Shown one piece after another: positions 51,026 through 61,176 of a stretch of 64,000 nt of DNA (positions are counted from its first letter, which is position 1; each line of letters begins with the position of its first letter). This stretch comes from an uncultured Lachnospiraceae bacterium (GTDB lineage Bacteria > Bacillota > Clostridia > Lachnospirales > Lachnospiraceae). The notes under the pieces are model-generated. The model saw nothing but the letters and a program-made list of their open reading frames with translations, was not told the DNA's origin and made no database searches. The stretch covers positions 1 through 64,000 of the forward strand of contig CAJTUZ010000006.1 of assembly GCA_910579735.1 (NCBI GenBank), read 5' to 3'. Position numbers and translations under genes: made by a program.

Positions 51026-52030
51026 ATGATGAGCGATAAAAAACCTTTGGTTATTTTAACCGGCCCTACTGCGGCAGGAAAGACGGCGTTATCGATCCGG
51101 CTTGCAAAAGAAATAGGCGGCGAGATCATTTCGGCCGATTCCATGCAGGTATATAAGCATATGGACATCGGTTCAGCCAAGATCACGCAGGAGGAAATGG
51201 AGGGTGTGGAACATTATCTGATCGATGTTCTGGAACCTTCCGAAGATTTTCATGTTGTGAAGTTCCAGACACTTGCCAAAGAGGCGATGGAGCGCATTTA
51301 TGCAAAAGGAAAGATTCCGATCATAGCGGGCGGGACGGGGTTCTATATCCAGTCGGTGCTCTATGACATTGATTTTACACAGACGCAGGAGGACATGGAC
51401 CTTAGGCTGCAGCTGGAGCATTTCGCCAGAACAAACGGCAATGAAGCCTTATTTGAAAGACTGCGGGAGATCGACCCGAAATCCTGCGAGATCTTACATG
51501 CCAATAATATCAAGCGTGTCATCAGGGCAATCGAGTTTTACGAAAAAACGGGCAGACGGATTTCGGAGCATAACGAAGAGCAGCATGAGAAAGCCTCTCC
51601 TTATTCTTTTGTCTATTTTGTTCTGACGCAGGACCGGGCAAAATTATATGAAAAAATCGATGCAAGGGTAGACAGCATGCTGGAAAAAGGACTCGTTGAA
51701 GAGGTCAGGAACCTGAAAAGCATGGGATGCACGAAAGAACAGGTTTCCATGCAGGGACTGGGATATAAGGAAATTCTGGCGTATCTTTCGGGAGAATATA
51801 CGTTGGAGGAGGCCGTTTATTATATCAAGAGGGATACGAGACATTTTGCCAAAAGACAGCTGACCTGGTTTCGCAGGGAAAAGGATGTGGTATGGCTTTC
51901 CAGAGAAGATTTCGAACAGGAAGGGCAGGATGCGCTTATTTTACAGCATATGCTGCAGACTTTGACAGATAAAGGAGTGATTTCAAATGGAATGCGTGAA
52001 GCAGAGACAAAAACCGCAAGAAGATGGTAA
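51026..52030 (+). CDS. miaA: tRNA dimethylallyltransferase
   Basis: A 334-residue isopentenyl-tRNA transferase. The P-loop 'TGPTAAGKTALSIRLA' is at 12-27, followed by 'IISADSMQVYKHMDIGSAKI' and 'IAGGTGFYIQSVLY'. It makes i6A37 on tRNA, which MiaB then methylthiolates. The last 15 residues overlap the next gene by 44 bp. ATGs at 51026 and 51029 are both possible. Confidence 0.95.
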   Translation: MMSDKKPLVILTGPTAAGKTALSIRLAKEIGGEIISADSMQVYKHMDIGSAKITQEEMEGVEHYLIDVLEPSEDFHVVKFQTLAKEAMERIYAKGKIPIIAGGTGFYIQSVLYDIDFTQTQEDMDLRLQLEHFARTNGNEALFERLREIDPKSCEILHANNIKRVIRAIEFYEKTGRRISEHNEEQHEKASPYSFVYFVLTQDRAKLYEKIDARVDSMLEKGLVEEVRNLKSMGCTKEQVSMQGLGYKEILAYLSGEYTLEEAVYYIKRDTRHFAKRQLTWFRREKDVVWLSREDFEQEGQDALILQHMLQTLTDKGVISNGMREAETKTARRW

Positions 52031-53330
52031 GAAAGGACGGCTTGAGGAACAGTACGGACAGTTCGGTATTTCAAGAGAGGTCTTTTCCTTTGGGAGAGAG
52101 ATTTTATCATCATTGGAAGAGCGGTTTGAACAGATAGATGAGACGGCGGAATATAATCAGCTGAAGGTCATACAGGCCATGCAGGAATGCCGGGTGGGCG
52201 AGGCATGTCTCTATGGTACGACCGGATACGGCTATAACGATCTGGGGAGAGATACATTAGAGGAGGTTTACGCGCGGGTCTTTCATACGCAGGACGCCCT
52301 GGTGCGTCCGCAGATCACATGCGGAACACATGCGCTGGCATTGGCGCTTATGAGCAATCTGCGTCCCGGAGACGAGCTGCTTTCACCCGCAGGCAAACCG
52401 TATGATACGTTAGAAGAGGTGATCGGTATCCGGGAATCCAAAGGATCATTGAAAGAATACGGCATTTCCTACAGGCAGGTCGATCTGCTTGCGGATGGAA
52501 CGTTTGATTATGATTCGATCCGGGAGGCGATCCACGATAAAACAAAGGTGGTTACGATACAGCGTTCTAAGGGATATCAGACAAGACCGACATTTTCGGT
52601 GACACAGATCGGCGAATTGATCGCGTTTGTCAAACAGATAAAACCGGACGTGATCTGTATGGTGGATAACTGTTATGGGGAATTTGTAGAGACGATAGAA
52701 CCCGGAGATGTGGGGGCGGATATGACGGTCGGTTCTCTGATCAAGAATCCGGGCGGCGGTCTTGCACCGATCGGCGGATATATTGCGGGCAGGAAAGAAT
52801 GCGTGGAGAATGCCGCTTACAGACTGACTTCACCGGGACTTGGAAAAGAAGTCGGCGCTTCTCTGGGCGTCATGTCGTCTTTCTATCAGGGACTTTTTCT
52901 GGCGCCGACCGTTACGGCGGGGGCATTAAAAGGAGCGGTCTTTGCGGCGAATATTTATGAAAAGATCGGTTTTCCCGTCATTCCGAATTCTTATGAAAGC
53001 CGGCATGACATTATTCAGGCCGTGACATTTGGGAAGCCTGAAGGGGTCATTGCGTTCTGCCAGGGCATCCAGGCCGCTGCGCCCGTAGACAGCTATGTTA
53101 CGCCGCAGCCGTGGGATATGCCGGGATATGATTCCAAAGTCATTATGGCGGCGGGAGCCTTTGTGTCCGGTTCGTCGATCGAGCTGAGTGCGGATGGACC
53201 GATTGCCCCTCCCTATGCGGTCTATTTTCAGGGGGGACTGACATGGCAGCACGCCAAACTGGGTATTTTAAAGTCCTTACAGAACCTGATCGATCAGGGA
53301 ATCGTTTCAGCGGATTTTCATAGGATCTGA
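51987..53330 (+). CDS. Methionine gamma-lyase family / 'aluminium resistance' PLP protein
   Basis: A 447-residue PLP-dependent protein of the YnbB family, annotated as aluminium resistance or methionine gamma-lyase-like. Typical blocks are 'LYGTTGYGYNDLGRDTLEEV', 'QITCGTHALALAL', 'MVDNCYGEFVE' and 'GSLIKNPGGGLAPIGGYIAG', where the Lys is the probable PLP ligand. The reaction is not established. It commonly sits beside miaA in Firmicutes, as here with a 44-bp overlap. The start ATG 51987 has AAAGGAG upstream. Confidence 0.9.
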   Translation: MECVKQRQKPQEDGKKGRLEEQYGQFGISREVFSFGREILSSLEERFEQIDETAEYNQLKVIQAMQECRVGEACLYGTTGYGYNDLGRDTLEEVYARVFHTQDALVRPQITCGTHALALALMSNLRPGDELLSPAGKPYDTLEEVIGIRESKGSLKEYGISYRQVDLLADGTFDYDSIREAIHDKTKVVTIQRSKGYQTRPTFSVTQIGELIAFVKQIKPDVICMVDNCYGEFVETIEPGDVGADMTVGSLIKNPGGGLAPIGGYIAGRKECVENAAYRLTSPGLGKEVGASLGVMSSFYQGLFLAPTVTAGALKGAVFAANIYEKIGFPVIPNSYESRHDIIQAVTFGKPEGVIAFCQGIQAAAPVDSYVTPQPWDMPGYDSKVIMAAGAFVSGSSIELSADGPIAPPYAVYFQGGLTWQHAKLGILKSLQNLIDQGIVSADFHRI

Positions 53331-53520
53331 AGAAACCTATGTGCTGTATTATGATTTTCAACATACGAGATTTGGGAAAAATCGGAAATTTTGTATACAT
53401 GAAAAGGGGATTGTGATACAATATTCAGAGTGGGATTTTATACACATCCCATATGTAGGGTACTTAACCTTATCCTGACCGGAATATGAGGAGAGAATTT
53501 GCTGTCGGGAAAGAGGTTGA

Positions 53521-54228
53521 ATGAAATTAGTGAAGTATGAGAACAATGATAGTGGTATGATACAAAATCTTCCATATGAGAAATTTATTTCCTATGGTGC
53601 GGAAACACTGACAGATGCCGAATTACTGGCGGTTATTCTGCGTACGGGAACAAGGGAGATGAGCGCCAGGGAGCTTGGCGAAGAGGTGCTTAAAGCAACC
53701 GGCCGGTATGGAAACGGACTGCTTGGACTATATCATATCCCGCTGCAGGAGTTAATGGAAGTCAAGGGAATCGGCAGAGTCAAGGCCGTTAAGCTAAAAA
53801 CATTGGCGGAACTCTGTACCAGAATGGCGCAGACGAAAGCCAAAAGACATCTGTCATTCAAAGAACCGTATTCGGTTGCCGATTATTATATGGAGCGCTT
53901 CCGCCATGAGAAAGTGGAGCATATCCTGCTGCTTTTGTTTGATTCGGGAATGCACTTACTGGAGGAACAATTATTATCGACCGGGACGGTCAATACATCT
54001 TTGCTTTCTCCAAGAGAAGTTTATATCAGCGCATTTCGGCTGCAGGCAGCGCATATCATGCTGCTGCACAATCATCCGGGCGGCAATCCCGCGCCGAGCA
54101 ATCACGATATCAGGATCACCGAAAGAGTGGCCGATATCGGACAGACAATCGATGTGACCTTACTGGATCATATTATTATCGGGGATAATAAATATTTCAG
54201 CTTTAAGGAAAGCGGACTGATCAGTTAA
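53521..54228 (+). CDS. radC: RadC family JAB-domain protein
   Basis: A 235-residue RadC. An N-terminal helix-hairpin-helix region ('LMEVKGIGRVKAVKLKTLAEL') is followed by the JAB/MPN metal site 'LLHNHPGGNPAPSNHD' near 179-194. Despite the name, a role in DNA repair is not proven. The 190-bp gap before it has no gene; it shows a TGGGAT/ATCCCA hairpin (53431-53451) and a TACAAT box at 53417-53422. Confidence 0.93.
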   Translation: MKLVKYENNDSGMIQNLPYEKFISYGAETLTDAELLAVILRTGTREMSARELGEEVLKATGRYGNGLLGLYHIPLQELMEVKGIGRVKAVKLKTLAELCTRMAQTKAKRHLSFKEPYSVADYYMERFRHEKVEHILLLLFDSGMHLLEEQLLSTGTVNTSLLSPREVYISAFRLQAAHIMLLHNHPGGNPAPSNHDIRITERVADIGQTIDVTLLDHIIIGDNKYFSFKESGLIS

Positions 54229-54265
54229 AAGAAAAGAAACACCTATGTGAAAGGAGTAATTTACC

Positions 54266-55276
54266 TTGGCAAATAATGCATTTGGAATCGATTTGGGAAC
54301 GAGCAATATCAAAATATATAACCGCACGGATGACAGCGTTTTCGTGGAAAAGAACATGATCGCGATCGAAAATAAACGGACATTGTTCGCATATGGCAAT
54401 TCGGCTTTTGAAATGTTTGAAAAAACGCCGGGCAATATTCATATTACCTATCCGCTGAGCAACGGCGTTATTGCAGACATCCAGAATATGGAGACGCTCA
54501 TCAAATATTTCATGATCGATCTGATGAAAGGGAATATACGTCCGGCAGACTATTATATTGCGGTTCCGTGGGACGTGACGGAAGTGGAAAAACGTGCGTT
54601 TAAGGATCTGGTAAAAGAATCCAATGTAAAAGCCAAAAAAGTCATGGTAGTGGATAAAGCGGTTGCAGACGGTTTGGGACTTGGCATCGACGTTAAGAAC
54701 TCACAGGGCGTTCTTGTTGTGAACGTCGGATTTGATACAACGGAAATTTCGATCCTTTCTCTCGGCGGTATCGTTTTGAGCAAACTTGTGAAAGTCGGCG
54801 GCAGGAAATTTGATGAGGCGATAAAGAGTGCGGTAAGACGGGAATACAGTCTGATCATCGGCGGTAAGACCGCGGAAAATGTGAAGATTGCATTGACGGA
54901 ACTGGAAGCGCAGAAATGCGGCGCCGTTGTATACGGACGAGATATCGTGACCGGCCTGCCGGTGGAAAGAGAAATACCGATCTCTTTGGTAGATGAATGT
55001 CTGACAGAACATTTTAATACGATCATCGATAATATAAAAGTGATCTTGGAGCGTACGCCTCCGGAGCTGGCCGCGGATATTTACAGACACGGCGTTTATC
55101 TGACCGGCGGCGCATCCCAGGTGAACAAACTGGCGAAACTGATGAGCAAAGGCACGGGACTTAAGGTGAACGTATCCGAACATCCGATCGAGAGCGTTGC
55201 GCTGGGAATTGCCAAGATCATCAACGAGGATAATTATAAATCAGTAGCTTATGCGATAGAAGGAATGAGTAAATGA
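54266..55276 (+). CDS. mreB: Rod-shape-determining protein MreB
   Basis: A 336-residue bacterial actin. The phosphate-1 motif is 'FGIDLGTSNIKIY' (5-17), followed by 'VVDKAVADGLGLGID', 'VNVGFDTTEISILSLGG' and 'GVYLTGGASQVNKLA'. It organises the elongation machinery beneath the membrane. It begins with TTG, 8 bases after AAAGGAG. It overlaps mreC by 4 bp. It is the first gene of the shape and division-site block. Confidence 0.95.
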   Translation: MANNAFGIDLGTSNIKIYNRTDDSVFVEKNMIAIENKRTLFAYGNSAFEMFEKTPGNIHITYPLSNGVIADIQNMETLIKYFMIDLMKGNIRPADYYIAVPWDVTEVEKRAFKDLVKESNVKAKKVMVVDKAVADGLGLGIDVKNSQGVLVVNVGFDTTEISILSLGGIVLSKLVKVGGRKFDEAIKSAVRREYSLIIGGKTAENVKIALTELEAQKCGAVVYGRDIVTGLPVEREIPISLVDECLTEHFNTIIDNIKVILERTPPELAADIYRHGVYLTGGASQVNKLAKLMSKGTGLKVNVSEHPIESVALGIAKIINEDNYKSVAYAIEGMSK

Positions 55277-56142
55277 GTCCAATCGTAAAAAGAAAAGGAG
55301 AAAAGTTTACTCTGCCGAGTAAATATCTTCTTTTCATTTTAACAATCCTATGTACCGGCATGGTGATGCTTACTTTTCACACGACGATTTTCAGCGGGCC
55401 GCTCAGTATGATTGCCGGATATACGGTTGTACCGTTTGAAGAAGGAATCAGCGCTGCCGGCAGTTTTCTGCGCAGCCGTTCGGAAGAACTGGGACAGATC
55501 AGGGATCTGATCGCAGAAAATGAGGCTCTGAAAGAAGAAGTTGCCGAACTGACGATAGAAAACACCGGATTGCAGCAGGATCGGTATGAGCTGACCAATC
55601 TGCGTGAATTGTATAAATTAGACTCCCAATATGACGAATATGAAAAAATCGGGGCAAGAATCATTGCAAGAGATTCCGGCAACTGGTTTTATTCTTTTGT
55701 CATTAACAAAGGCTCCGACGATGGTCTGGCGGTCGATATGAACGTTATGGCAGGGAGCGGTCTGGTGGGCAGGATCGTGGATATCGGTCCGAACTGGGCT
55801 AAAGTCAAATCCATTATTGCAGATGATTCCAATGTCAGCGCCATGGTGCTTTCCAGTTCGGATAATATGATCGTCACCGGAGATCTGAAATTATACGCAT
55901 CCGGCGTGATCTCTTTTGAACAGCTTGTGGACAGTGCGGATGCCGTTGTGGAAGGCGACAAGATCGTAACATCCAATATCAGCGATAAATATCTTCCGGG
56001 AATATTGATCGGTTATATCAGTACGATAAACAGAGATTCCAATAACCTGACCAAGTCAGGATACATTACACCGGCGGTGGATTTTGAACATTTAGAAGAG
56101 GTATTGGTGATACTGGAACTGAAACAGACCGTTGAAGAATAA
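55273..56142 (+). CDS. mreC: Rod-shape-determining protein MreC
   Basis: A 289-residue membrane protein. One TM lies at about 17-37, a coiled coil at about 70-115 ('LIAENEALKEEVAELTIEN'), and two beta domains include 'IARDSGNWFYSFVINKGSDDGL' and 'VMAGSGLVGRIVDIGPNWAKV'. It scaffolds PBP2 and RodA outside the membrane. It starts inside the mreB stop. Confidence 0.94.
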   Translation: MSPIVKRKGEKFTLPSKYLLFILTILCTGMVMLTFHTTIFSGPLSMIAGYTVVPFEEGISAAGSFLRSRSEELGQIRDLIAENEALKEEVAELTIENTGLQQDRYELTNLRELYKLDSQYDEYEKIGARIIARDSGNWFYSFVINKGSDDGLAVDMNVMAGSGLVGRIVDIGPNWAKVKSIIADDSNVSAMVLSSSDNMIVTGDLKLYASGVISFEQLVDSADAVVEGDKIVTSNISDKYLPGILIGYISTINRDSNNLTKSGYITPAVDFEHLEEVLVILELKQTVEE

Positions 56143-56157
56143 GTTTGATGAAAGGGC

Positions 56158-56691
56158 ATGGGACTTGGCTGCATGAAACGCGTGATTGTCACGGCTTTCT
56201 TTATTTTCATATGTTTTTTGCTGCAGTGCACCGTTTTCAGAGCGCTCGCTTTCGGCGGTATCGTTCCGAATCTGCTGATCGTGCTGACAGCGTCTTTCGG
56301 TTTCATGCGCGGGGAAAAGACCGGTCTTTTAATCGGTTTTTTCAGTGGATTACTGGTAGATATCTTTTTTGGTTCCGTGATCGGGTTTTATGCGCTTTTG
56401 TATATGTATATCGGATATGCCAACGGAAAATTCAGCGCCATATTCTATCCTGAGGACATTAAGCTGCCGATCACTTTGATCTTATGCAGTGATTTTGCCT
56501 ATGGCATCATATGCTATATGATATTGTTTTTACTGCGCGGAAAATTTGATTTTCAATATTATCTTGTGCATATTATCCTGCCCGAAATAGTTTATACGGT
56601 CGTCGTGACTTTGTTTTTGTACCCTGTGATCCTGCGGGTGAACCGCAGTTTAGAGCAGAAAGAAAAGAGAGGCGAGAAAAAGTTTGTTTGA
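56158..56691 (+). CDS. mreD: Rod-shape-determining protein MreD
   Basis: A 177-residue protein with five or six TM helices. 'LIVLTASFGFMRGEKTGLLIGFFSGLLVD' is the conserved block. It belongs to the Rod complex and links MreC and MreB to the membrane enzymes. ATG 56158 is close behind AAAGGG; ATG 56173 ('MKRVIVTAFF') matches the usual family start and cannot be excluded. It overlaps mrdA by 8 bp. Confidence 0.9.
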   Translation: MGLGCMKRVIVTAFFIFICFLLQCTVFRALAFGGIVPNLLIVLTASFGFMRGEKTGLLIGFFSGLLVDIFFGSVIGFYALLYMYIGYANGKFSAIFYPEDIKLPITLILCSDFAYGIICYMILFLLRGKFDFQYYLVHIILPEIVYTVVVTLFLYPVILRVNRSLEQKEKRGEKKFV

Positions 56692-59566
56692 AGATCTTTG
56701 GGAACATCTGAAAGAAAACGTATTTAATATGGTGACCTCCAGACTGCTCGTTCTCGTTTTGGTCTTACTTGGCCTGGGAAGCTATCTGATCTATACGATA
56801 TTTCAATTGCAGATCGTAAAAGGAGAAGAATATGCGGATAATTTCCAGTTAAAAATTACGAAAGAAAGAACGATTGCGTCGACGAGAGGCAATATCTATG
56901 CGAGTAACGGGGATCTGCTGGCCTATAACGAACTGGCCTATTCCGTTACGATAGAAGACGTGTACGAGTCCGGCCGCGAAAAAAATAAAAATCTGAACAG
57001 CACCATTTATCAGCTGATCCAGATGATAGAGAGAAACGGCGACAATATCATCAATGACTTTAATATCGTATTAGACAGCGCAGGCAACTATCAGTTTAAT
57101 CTGGAGGGTACGCAGCTTCTGCGGTTTCTGGCGGATGTTTACGGACAGGCTTTGATAGACGATCTTAAATTTGAAGAAAGAAGCGCAACGCCGGATGAAG
57201 TCATTACCTATCTGTGCGGAACATCCCGCTACGGGATCGGCGCTTATGAAGATGAAGAAGACAGAGACAGCTTTGTAGAGGGACTTGGGTATACCAAAGA
57301 AGAAGTCTTAAAGATCATTACGATACGGTATGCCATGAGCGCCAACAGTTATCAGAAATATATTGCGACTACCGTTGCCAACAACGTTTCCGAAGAAACG
57401 GTCGCCGTTGTTATGGAGAATGAAGACGTTCTGGACGGGGTAGACATAGCGGAAGGTACGATCCGTAAATATAACGACAGCATCTATTTTGCCCAGATAT
57501 TGGGATATACTGGAAAAATATCCAATGAAGAGCTAAAGGCGCTGCAGGTAGAAAACCCCGAATATGATCTGAACGATACGGTAGGGAAATCCGGTATTGA
57601 AGCGTCTATGGAAACGATCCTGCAGGGAACAAAAGGGTCGGAGGTCGTTTATGTGGATAATGTCGGAAAGGTGATTGAAACGAGCGACAGGGTGGAGCCG
57701 GTTGCCGGCAATGATGTCTGGCTGACGATAGATCCGGAACTGCAAAAAGCCGTTTACCACATTCTGGAAGCGAAGATTGCAAGTATCTTACTTGATAAGA
57801 TCGAGAATATCAAAGAATATACACCGCCGGAAAACGGAAGCAGCGCCAATATCATTATTCCGATCTATGATGTGTATTTTGCCTGTATCGATAACAATGT
57901 GATCGATACGAATCATTTTTCCTCCCGTTATGCCGGAGAGACGGAAAGTGCCGTCTGGCAGGCATTTCTGGAAAAGAAGGCACAGATATTCGAAAAACTG
58001 GAATCAGAAATGACGACAGACTGTACACCGTACAATGAGCTTTCGAAAGAATATCAGGTATATGAGAGTTTTATCGTTGCCATGCTCTATGATAACAATG
58101 TGATCATGCAGGACGAAGTGGATAAAAACGATGAAACCTATATTGCCTGGACGACGGAGGAAGTCATCAGTCTCAATGAATATCTGAATTATGTGATCGC
58201 GAAAAACTGGGTGGATGTTTCCAAACTGGATATCGTATCGCAGTATTCCGATTCACAGGAGATTTATTCGAAGATCATCAGCTATATATTTGAAAAACTG
58301 GATTCGGATATGGAATTTGGGAAAAAGATTTACCGTTATATGATCAATAATGACGAGCTGACCGGACGGCAGATCTGCTTACTTTTGCTGGAACAGAATA
58401 TTGTGGATGTGGAAGCGGACGAACTGGATAAATTTGAAAGGGGTCTGACATCTCCGTATCATTTTATGCGAGACAGGATCGAACATCTTGATATTACACC
58501 GGCACAGCTTGCTTTAGAGCCGTATTCAGGGTCCATTGTTATTACGGATGTCAATACCGGAGACGTACTTGCGCTTGTATCTTATCCAAGTTATGATAAT
58601 AACAGAATGGCCAACGGCGTCGATGCGGATTATTTTGCCGAACTGAGAAGGGATCTGTCGCATCCGATGATCAATTATGCGACGCAGCAGAGAATAGCGC
58701 CCGGATCTACATTTAAGATGGTATCGGCTACTGCGGGATTGATAGAAGGGGCAGTTGATATAACGGATACGATAACGTGTGTGGGAACTTTTGATAAAAT
58801 TTCACCGGAACCAAGATGCTGGATCGCATTTAGCGGCGGCGCGCACGGGTCTTTAAATGTTGTAGGCGCTATCCAGCATTCCTGTAACTGGTATTTCTAT
58901 GAACTTGGTTACAGACTCGGCAGTGTCGGCAGTGCCTATAACAGTGAAGTGGGGTTAAATAAACTCGCCAAATATGCGGATATGTATGGACTTACCGAAA
59001 CTTCCGGCGTGGAGATAGAAGAATATGAACCGATCATATCCGATCTGGATGCGGTCCGTTCCACGATCGGGCAGGGCACGAACAGTTTCACGACAGTCGG
59101 ACTTGCGCGATATGTTACCACTGTCGCCAACAGCGGAACATGCTATAATTTAACATTAATAGATAAAATATCGGACCGCAGCGGTGAGAATGTAGAAGAA
59201 AATCATGCCGAAGTCCGTAATCAGATTGACATGGACGCTTCCTACTGGGATGCAATTCATCTTGGCATGCGCAGGGTTGTAGAAGGAAAGTCCTATTATT
59301 CGAATCTGGACGTAAATGTAGCGGGAAAAACCGGTACGGCTCAGGAGAGCACATCGCATCCCAACCATGCGCTGTTTGTCAGTTACGCCCCCTATGAAGA
59401 TCCGGAGATCGGCGTTGTCGTCCGTGTGGCCAATGGTTATTCTTCCGATTATGCGGCACAGATCGCAAGAGAAGTTTATAAATATTATTACGGACTTGCC
59501 GAAGAAGACGAGATCATTACCGGAACTGCCGGTACATTGGAAGGCGGTTCGATCAACGGCGACTGA
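56684..59566 (+). CDS. mrdA: Penicillin-binding protein 2 (elongasome transpeptidase), with large insertion
   Basis: A 960-residue class B PBP. A TM is at about 17-38, then a dimerisation domain. The transpeptidase motifs are 'APGSTFKM' (S675), 'SCN' (733-735) and KTG (882-884). Between 'NDVWLTIDPELQ' near 346 and 'GSIVITDVNTGDVLALVSYPSYD' near 615, where these elements are normally some 30 residues apart, there are about 240 extra, mostly helical and acidic residues. It starts with TTG at 56684. It cross-links peptidoglycan with RodA, encoded downstream. Confidence 0.93.
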   Translation: MFEDLWEHLKENVFNMVTSRLLVLVLVLLGLGSYLIYTIFQLQIVKGEEYADNFQLKITKERTIASTRGNIYASNGDLLAYNELAYSVTIEDVYESGREKNKNLNSTIYQLIQMIERNGDNIINDFNIVLDSAGNYQFNLEGTQLLRFLADVYGQALIDDLKFEERSATPDEVITYLCGTSRYGIGAYEDEEDRDSFVEGLGYTKEEVLKIITIRYAMSANSYQKYIATTVANNVSEETVAVVMENEDVLDGVDIAEGTIRKYNDSIYFAQILGYTGKISNEELKALQVENPEYDLNDTVGKSGIEASMETILQGTKGSEVVYVDNVGKVIETSDRVEPVAGNDVWLTIDPELQKAVYHILEAKIASILLDKIENIKEYTPPENGSSANIIIPIYDVYFACIDNNVIDTNHFSSRYAGETESAVWQAFLEKKAQIFEKLESEMTTDCTPYNELSKEYQVYESFIVAMLYDNNVIMQDEVDKNDETYIAWTTEEVISLNEYLNYVIAKNWVDVSKLDIVSQYSDSQEIYSKIISYIFEKLDSDMEFGKKIYRYMINNDELTGRQICLLLLEQNIVDVEADELDKFERGLTSPYHFMRDRIEHLDITPAQLALEPYSGSIVITDVNTGDVLALVSYPSYDNNRMANGVDADYFAELRRDLSHPMINYATQQRIAPGSTFKMVSATAGLIEGAVDITDTITCVGTFDKISPEPRCWIAFSGGAHGSLNVVGAIQHSCNWYFYELGYRLGSVGSAYNSEVGLNKLAKYADMYGLTETSGVEIEEYEPIISDLDAVRSTIGQGTNSFTTVGLARYVTTVANSGTCYNLTLIDKISDRSGENVEENHAEVRNQIDMDASYWDAIHLGMRRVVEGKSYYSNLDVNVAGKTGTAQESTSHPNHALFVSYAPYEDPEIGVVVRVANGYSSDYAAQIAREVYKYYYGLAEEDEIITGTAGTLEGGSINGD

Positions 59567-59629
59567 TAATAAACGGACACAGGAAAAGTATTGACGGAAG
59601 TGTCAGGAGAAAGTGAAAAAGGAGTAAAT

Positions 59630-60310
59630 ATGAAAAATCCGGTAATCATTAAAAGTTTTCCCAATGGATTGTCTCTTTATCTGGATGAAGAAATGGATTT
59701 TAACGGTCTGTTGGATGAGATCGCTTTAAAATTCAAGGAATCAGCGCATTTTTTTAAAGATGCAAGAATGGGTATTTCCTTTGAAGGAAGAAAATTGACA
59801 GAAGAAGAGGAAAGACGGATACTGGATGTGATAACATCTAATTCATCCCTGAACATCGTCTGCATCATCGGAAAAGATGATGAGACGAATCAGGATTACA
59901 TACGGGCCCTGCAGCAGCTTGATTTTCACAGGCAGGAAATGGAAAATGCAGGGCAGTTTTATAAAGGTACGTTAAAAAACGGCCAGATGCTGGAAACGGA
60001 AAACAGTATTATCGTGCTTGGAGATGTGTATCCCGGCGCCTGTATCATTTCCGCAAAAGATATCGTGATCCTCGGCGGCTTGTATGGACAGGCTTATGCC
60101 GGAGGAAACGGACTCGAAGGCCATTTTGTCGTAGCGCTTGAAATGTCACCGGAGAAATTAAAAATAGGTGAATTCAAATATAAAACATCAGAAAAACAGA
60201 GCAAATGGTCGATCAAACCGAAGATTCAGCCTAAGATTGCTTATGTAAAAGACTCCCGCGTGATCATGGATACCATTACCAAAGAATTACTGAATGCCCT
60301 GCCCGTATAA
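59630..60310 (+). CDS. minC: Septum site-determining protein MinC
   Basis: A 226-residue FtsZ inhibitor. The N-terminal domain is about 1-100, and the C-terminal beta-helix 'TENSIIVLGDVYPGACIISAKDI' and 'VILGGLYGQAYAGGNG' binds MinD. The ATG at 59630 follows AAAGGAG by 5 bases; an upstream in-frame start at 59591 lacks a site. The C-terminus is extended by about 40 residues ending 'TITKELLNALPV'. Confidence 0.93.
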   Translation: MKNPVIIKSFPNGLSLYLDEEMDFNGLLDEIALKFKESAHFFKDARMGISFEGRKLTEEEERRILDVITSNSSLNIVCIIGKDDETNQDYIRALQQLDFHRQEMENAGQFYKGTLKNGQMLETENSIIVLGDVYPGACIISAKDIVILGGLYGQAYAGGNGLEGHFVVALEMSPEKLKIGEFKYKTSEKQSKWSIKPKIQPKIAYVKDSRVIMDTITKELLNALPV

Positions 60311-60372
60311 AGGCGCAGGATCCTTTTAGAAGCATTCAGGGGACGATAACGATTCATTTTGGAGGATTAAGC

Positions 60373-61164
60373 ATGAGTGAAGTAATTGTCGTCACATCAG
60401 GGAAAGGCGGGGTAGGGAAGACCACTACTTCCGCAAACGTTGGTACGGGTCTGGCAGCTATGGGAAAAAAAGTGCTTTTGATCGATACGGATATCGGCCT
60501 GCGTAATCTGGATGTCGTTATGGGACTGGAGAGCAGGATCGTCTATAACCTGGTAGATGTGGTGGAAGGCAACTGCCGCATTAAGCAGGCGCTTGTAAGG
60601 GACAAGCGGTATCCTACCCTGTTTCTTCTGCCATCGGCGCAGACAAGAGATAAAAGTGCGGTCAATCCCGCGCAGATGGTCAAAATGATAAGTCATTTAA
60701 AAGAACAGTTTGATTACATTATTCTGGATTGTCCGGCCGGTATCGAGCAGGGGTTCCAGAATGCCATTGCCGGTGCGGACAGAGCGCTTGTCGTCACGAC
60801 ACCGGAAGTTTCTTCTATCCGGGATGCGGACCGTATCATCGGACTGTTAGAAGCGAATGAAATACAAAAGATCGATCTGATCATCAACAGGATCCGTTAT
60901 GATATGATCAAACGAGGCGATATGATGTCTTCCGATGATGTGGTCGATATTTTGGCTATCCCATTACTCGGACTGGTACCGGATGATGAAAACGTAGTCA
61001 TCGCAACGAATCAGGGCGAGCCTTTGGTGGGAAGCAATACTCTTGCCGGAACGGCCTATCAGAATATCTGTTACAGGGTATGCGGAAAAGAAGTTCCTTT
61101 TCCGGATTTTGAAAGAGGCATTTCTTTCTGGACTAGAATAACAGGTATTTTCCATCGGAGTTAG
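60373..61164 (+). CDS. minD: Septum site-determining ATPase MinD
   Basis: A 263-residue ParA/MinD ATPase. The deviant Walker A is 'GKGGVGKTT' (10-18), with 'LLIDTDIGLRNLDVVMGLE' and 'IILDCPAGIEQGFQ' after it. The C-terminus 'GISFWTRITGIFHRS' is a plausible amphipathic membrane-targeting helix. It positions MinC at the poles. GGAGGA lies 5 bases before the start. Confidence 0.96.
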   Translation: MSEVIVVTSGKGGVGKTTTSANVGTGLAAMGKKVLLIDTDIGLRNLDVVMGLESRIVYNLVDVVEGNCRIKQALVRDKRYPTLFLLPSAQTRDKSAVNPAQMVKMISHLKEQFDYIILDCPAGIEQGFQNAIAGADRALVVTTPEVSSIRDADRIIGLLEANEIQKIDLIINRIRYDMIKRGDMMSSDDVVDILAIPLLGLVPDDENVVIATNQGEPLVGSNTLAGTAYQNICYRVCGKEVPFPDFERGISFWTRITGIFHRS

Positions 61165-61176
61165 GGGGTAAGAGGA

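Noticed and set aside
53391..53451. Promoter plus attenuator-like hairpins before radC
   Set aside because: TACAAT at 53417 has no -35 at a normal distance, and the hairpins are short and not followed by a T run. They are mentioned only with radC.
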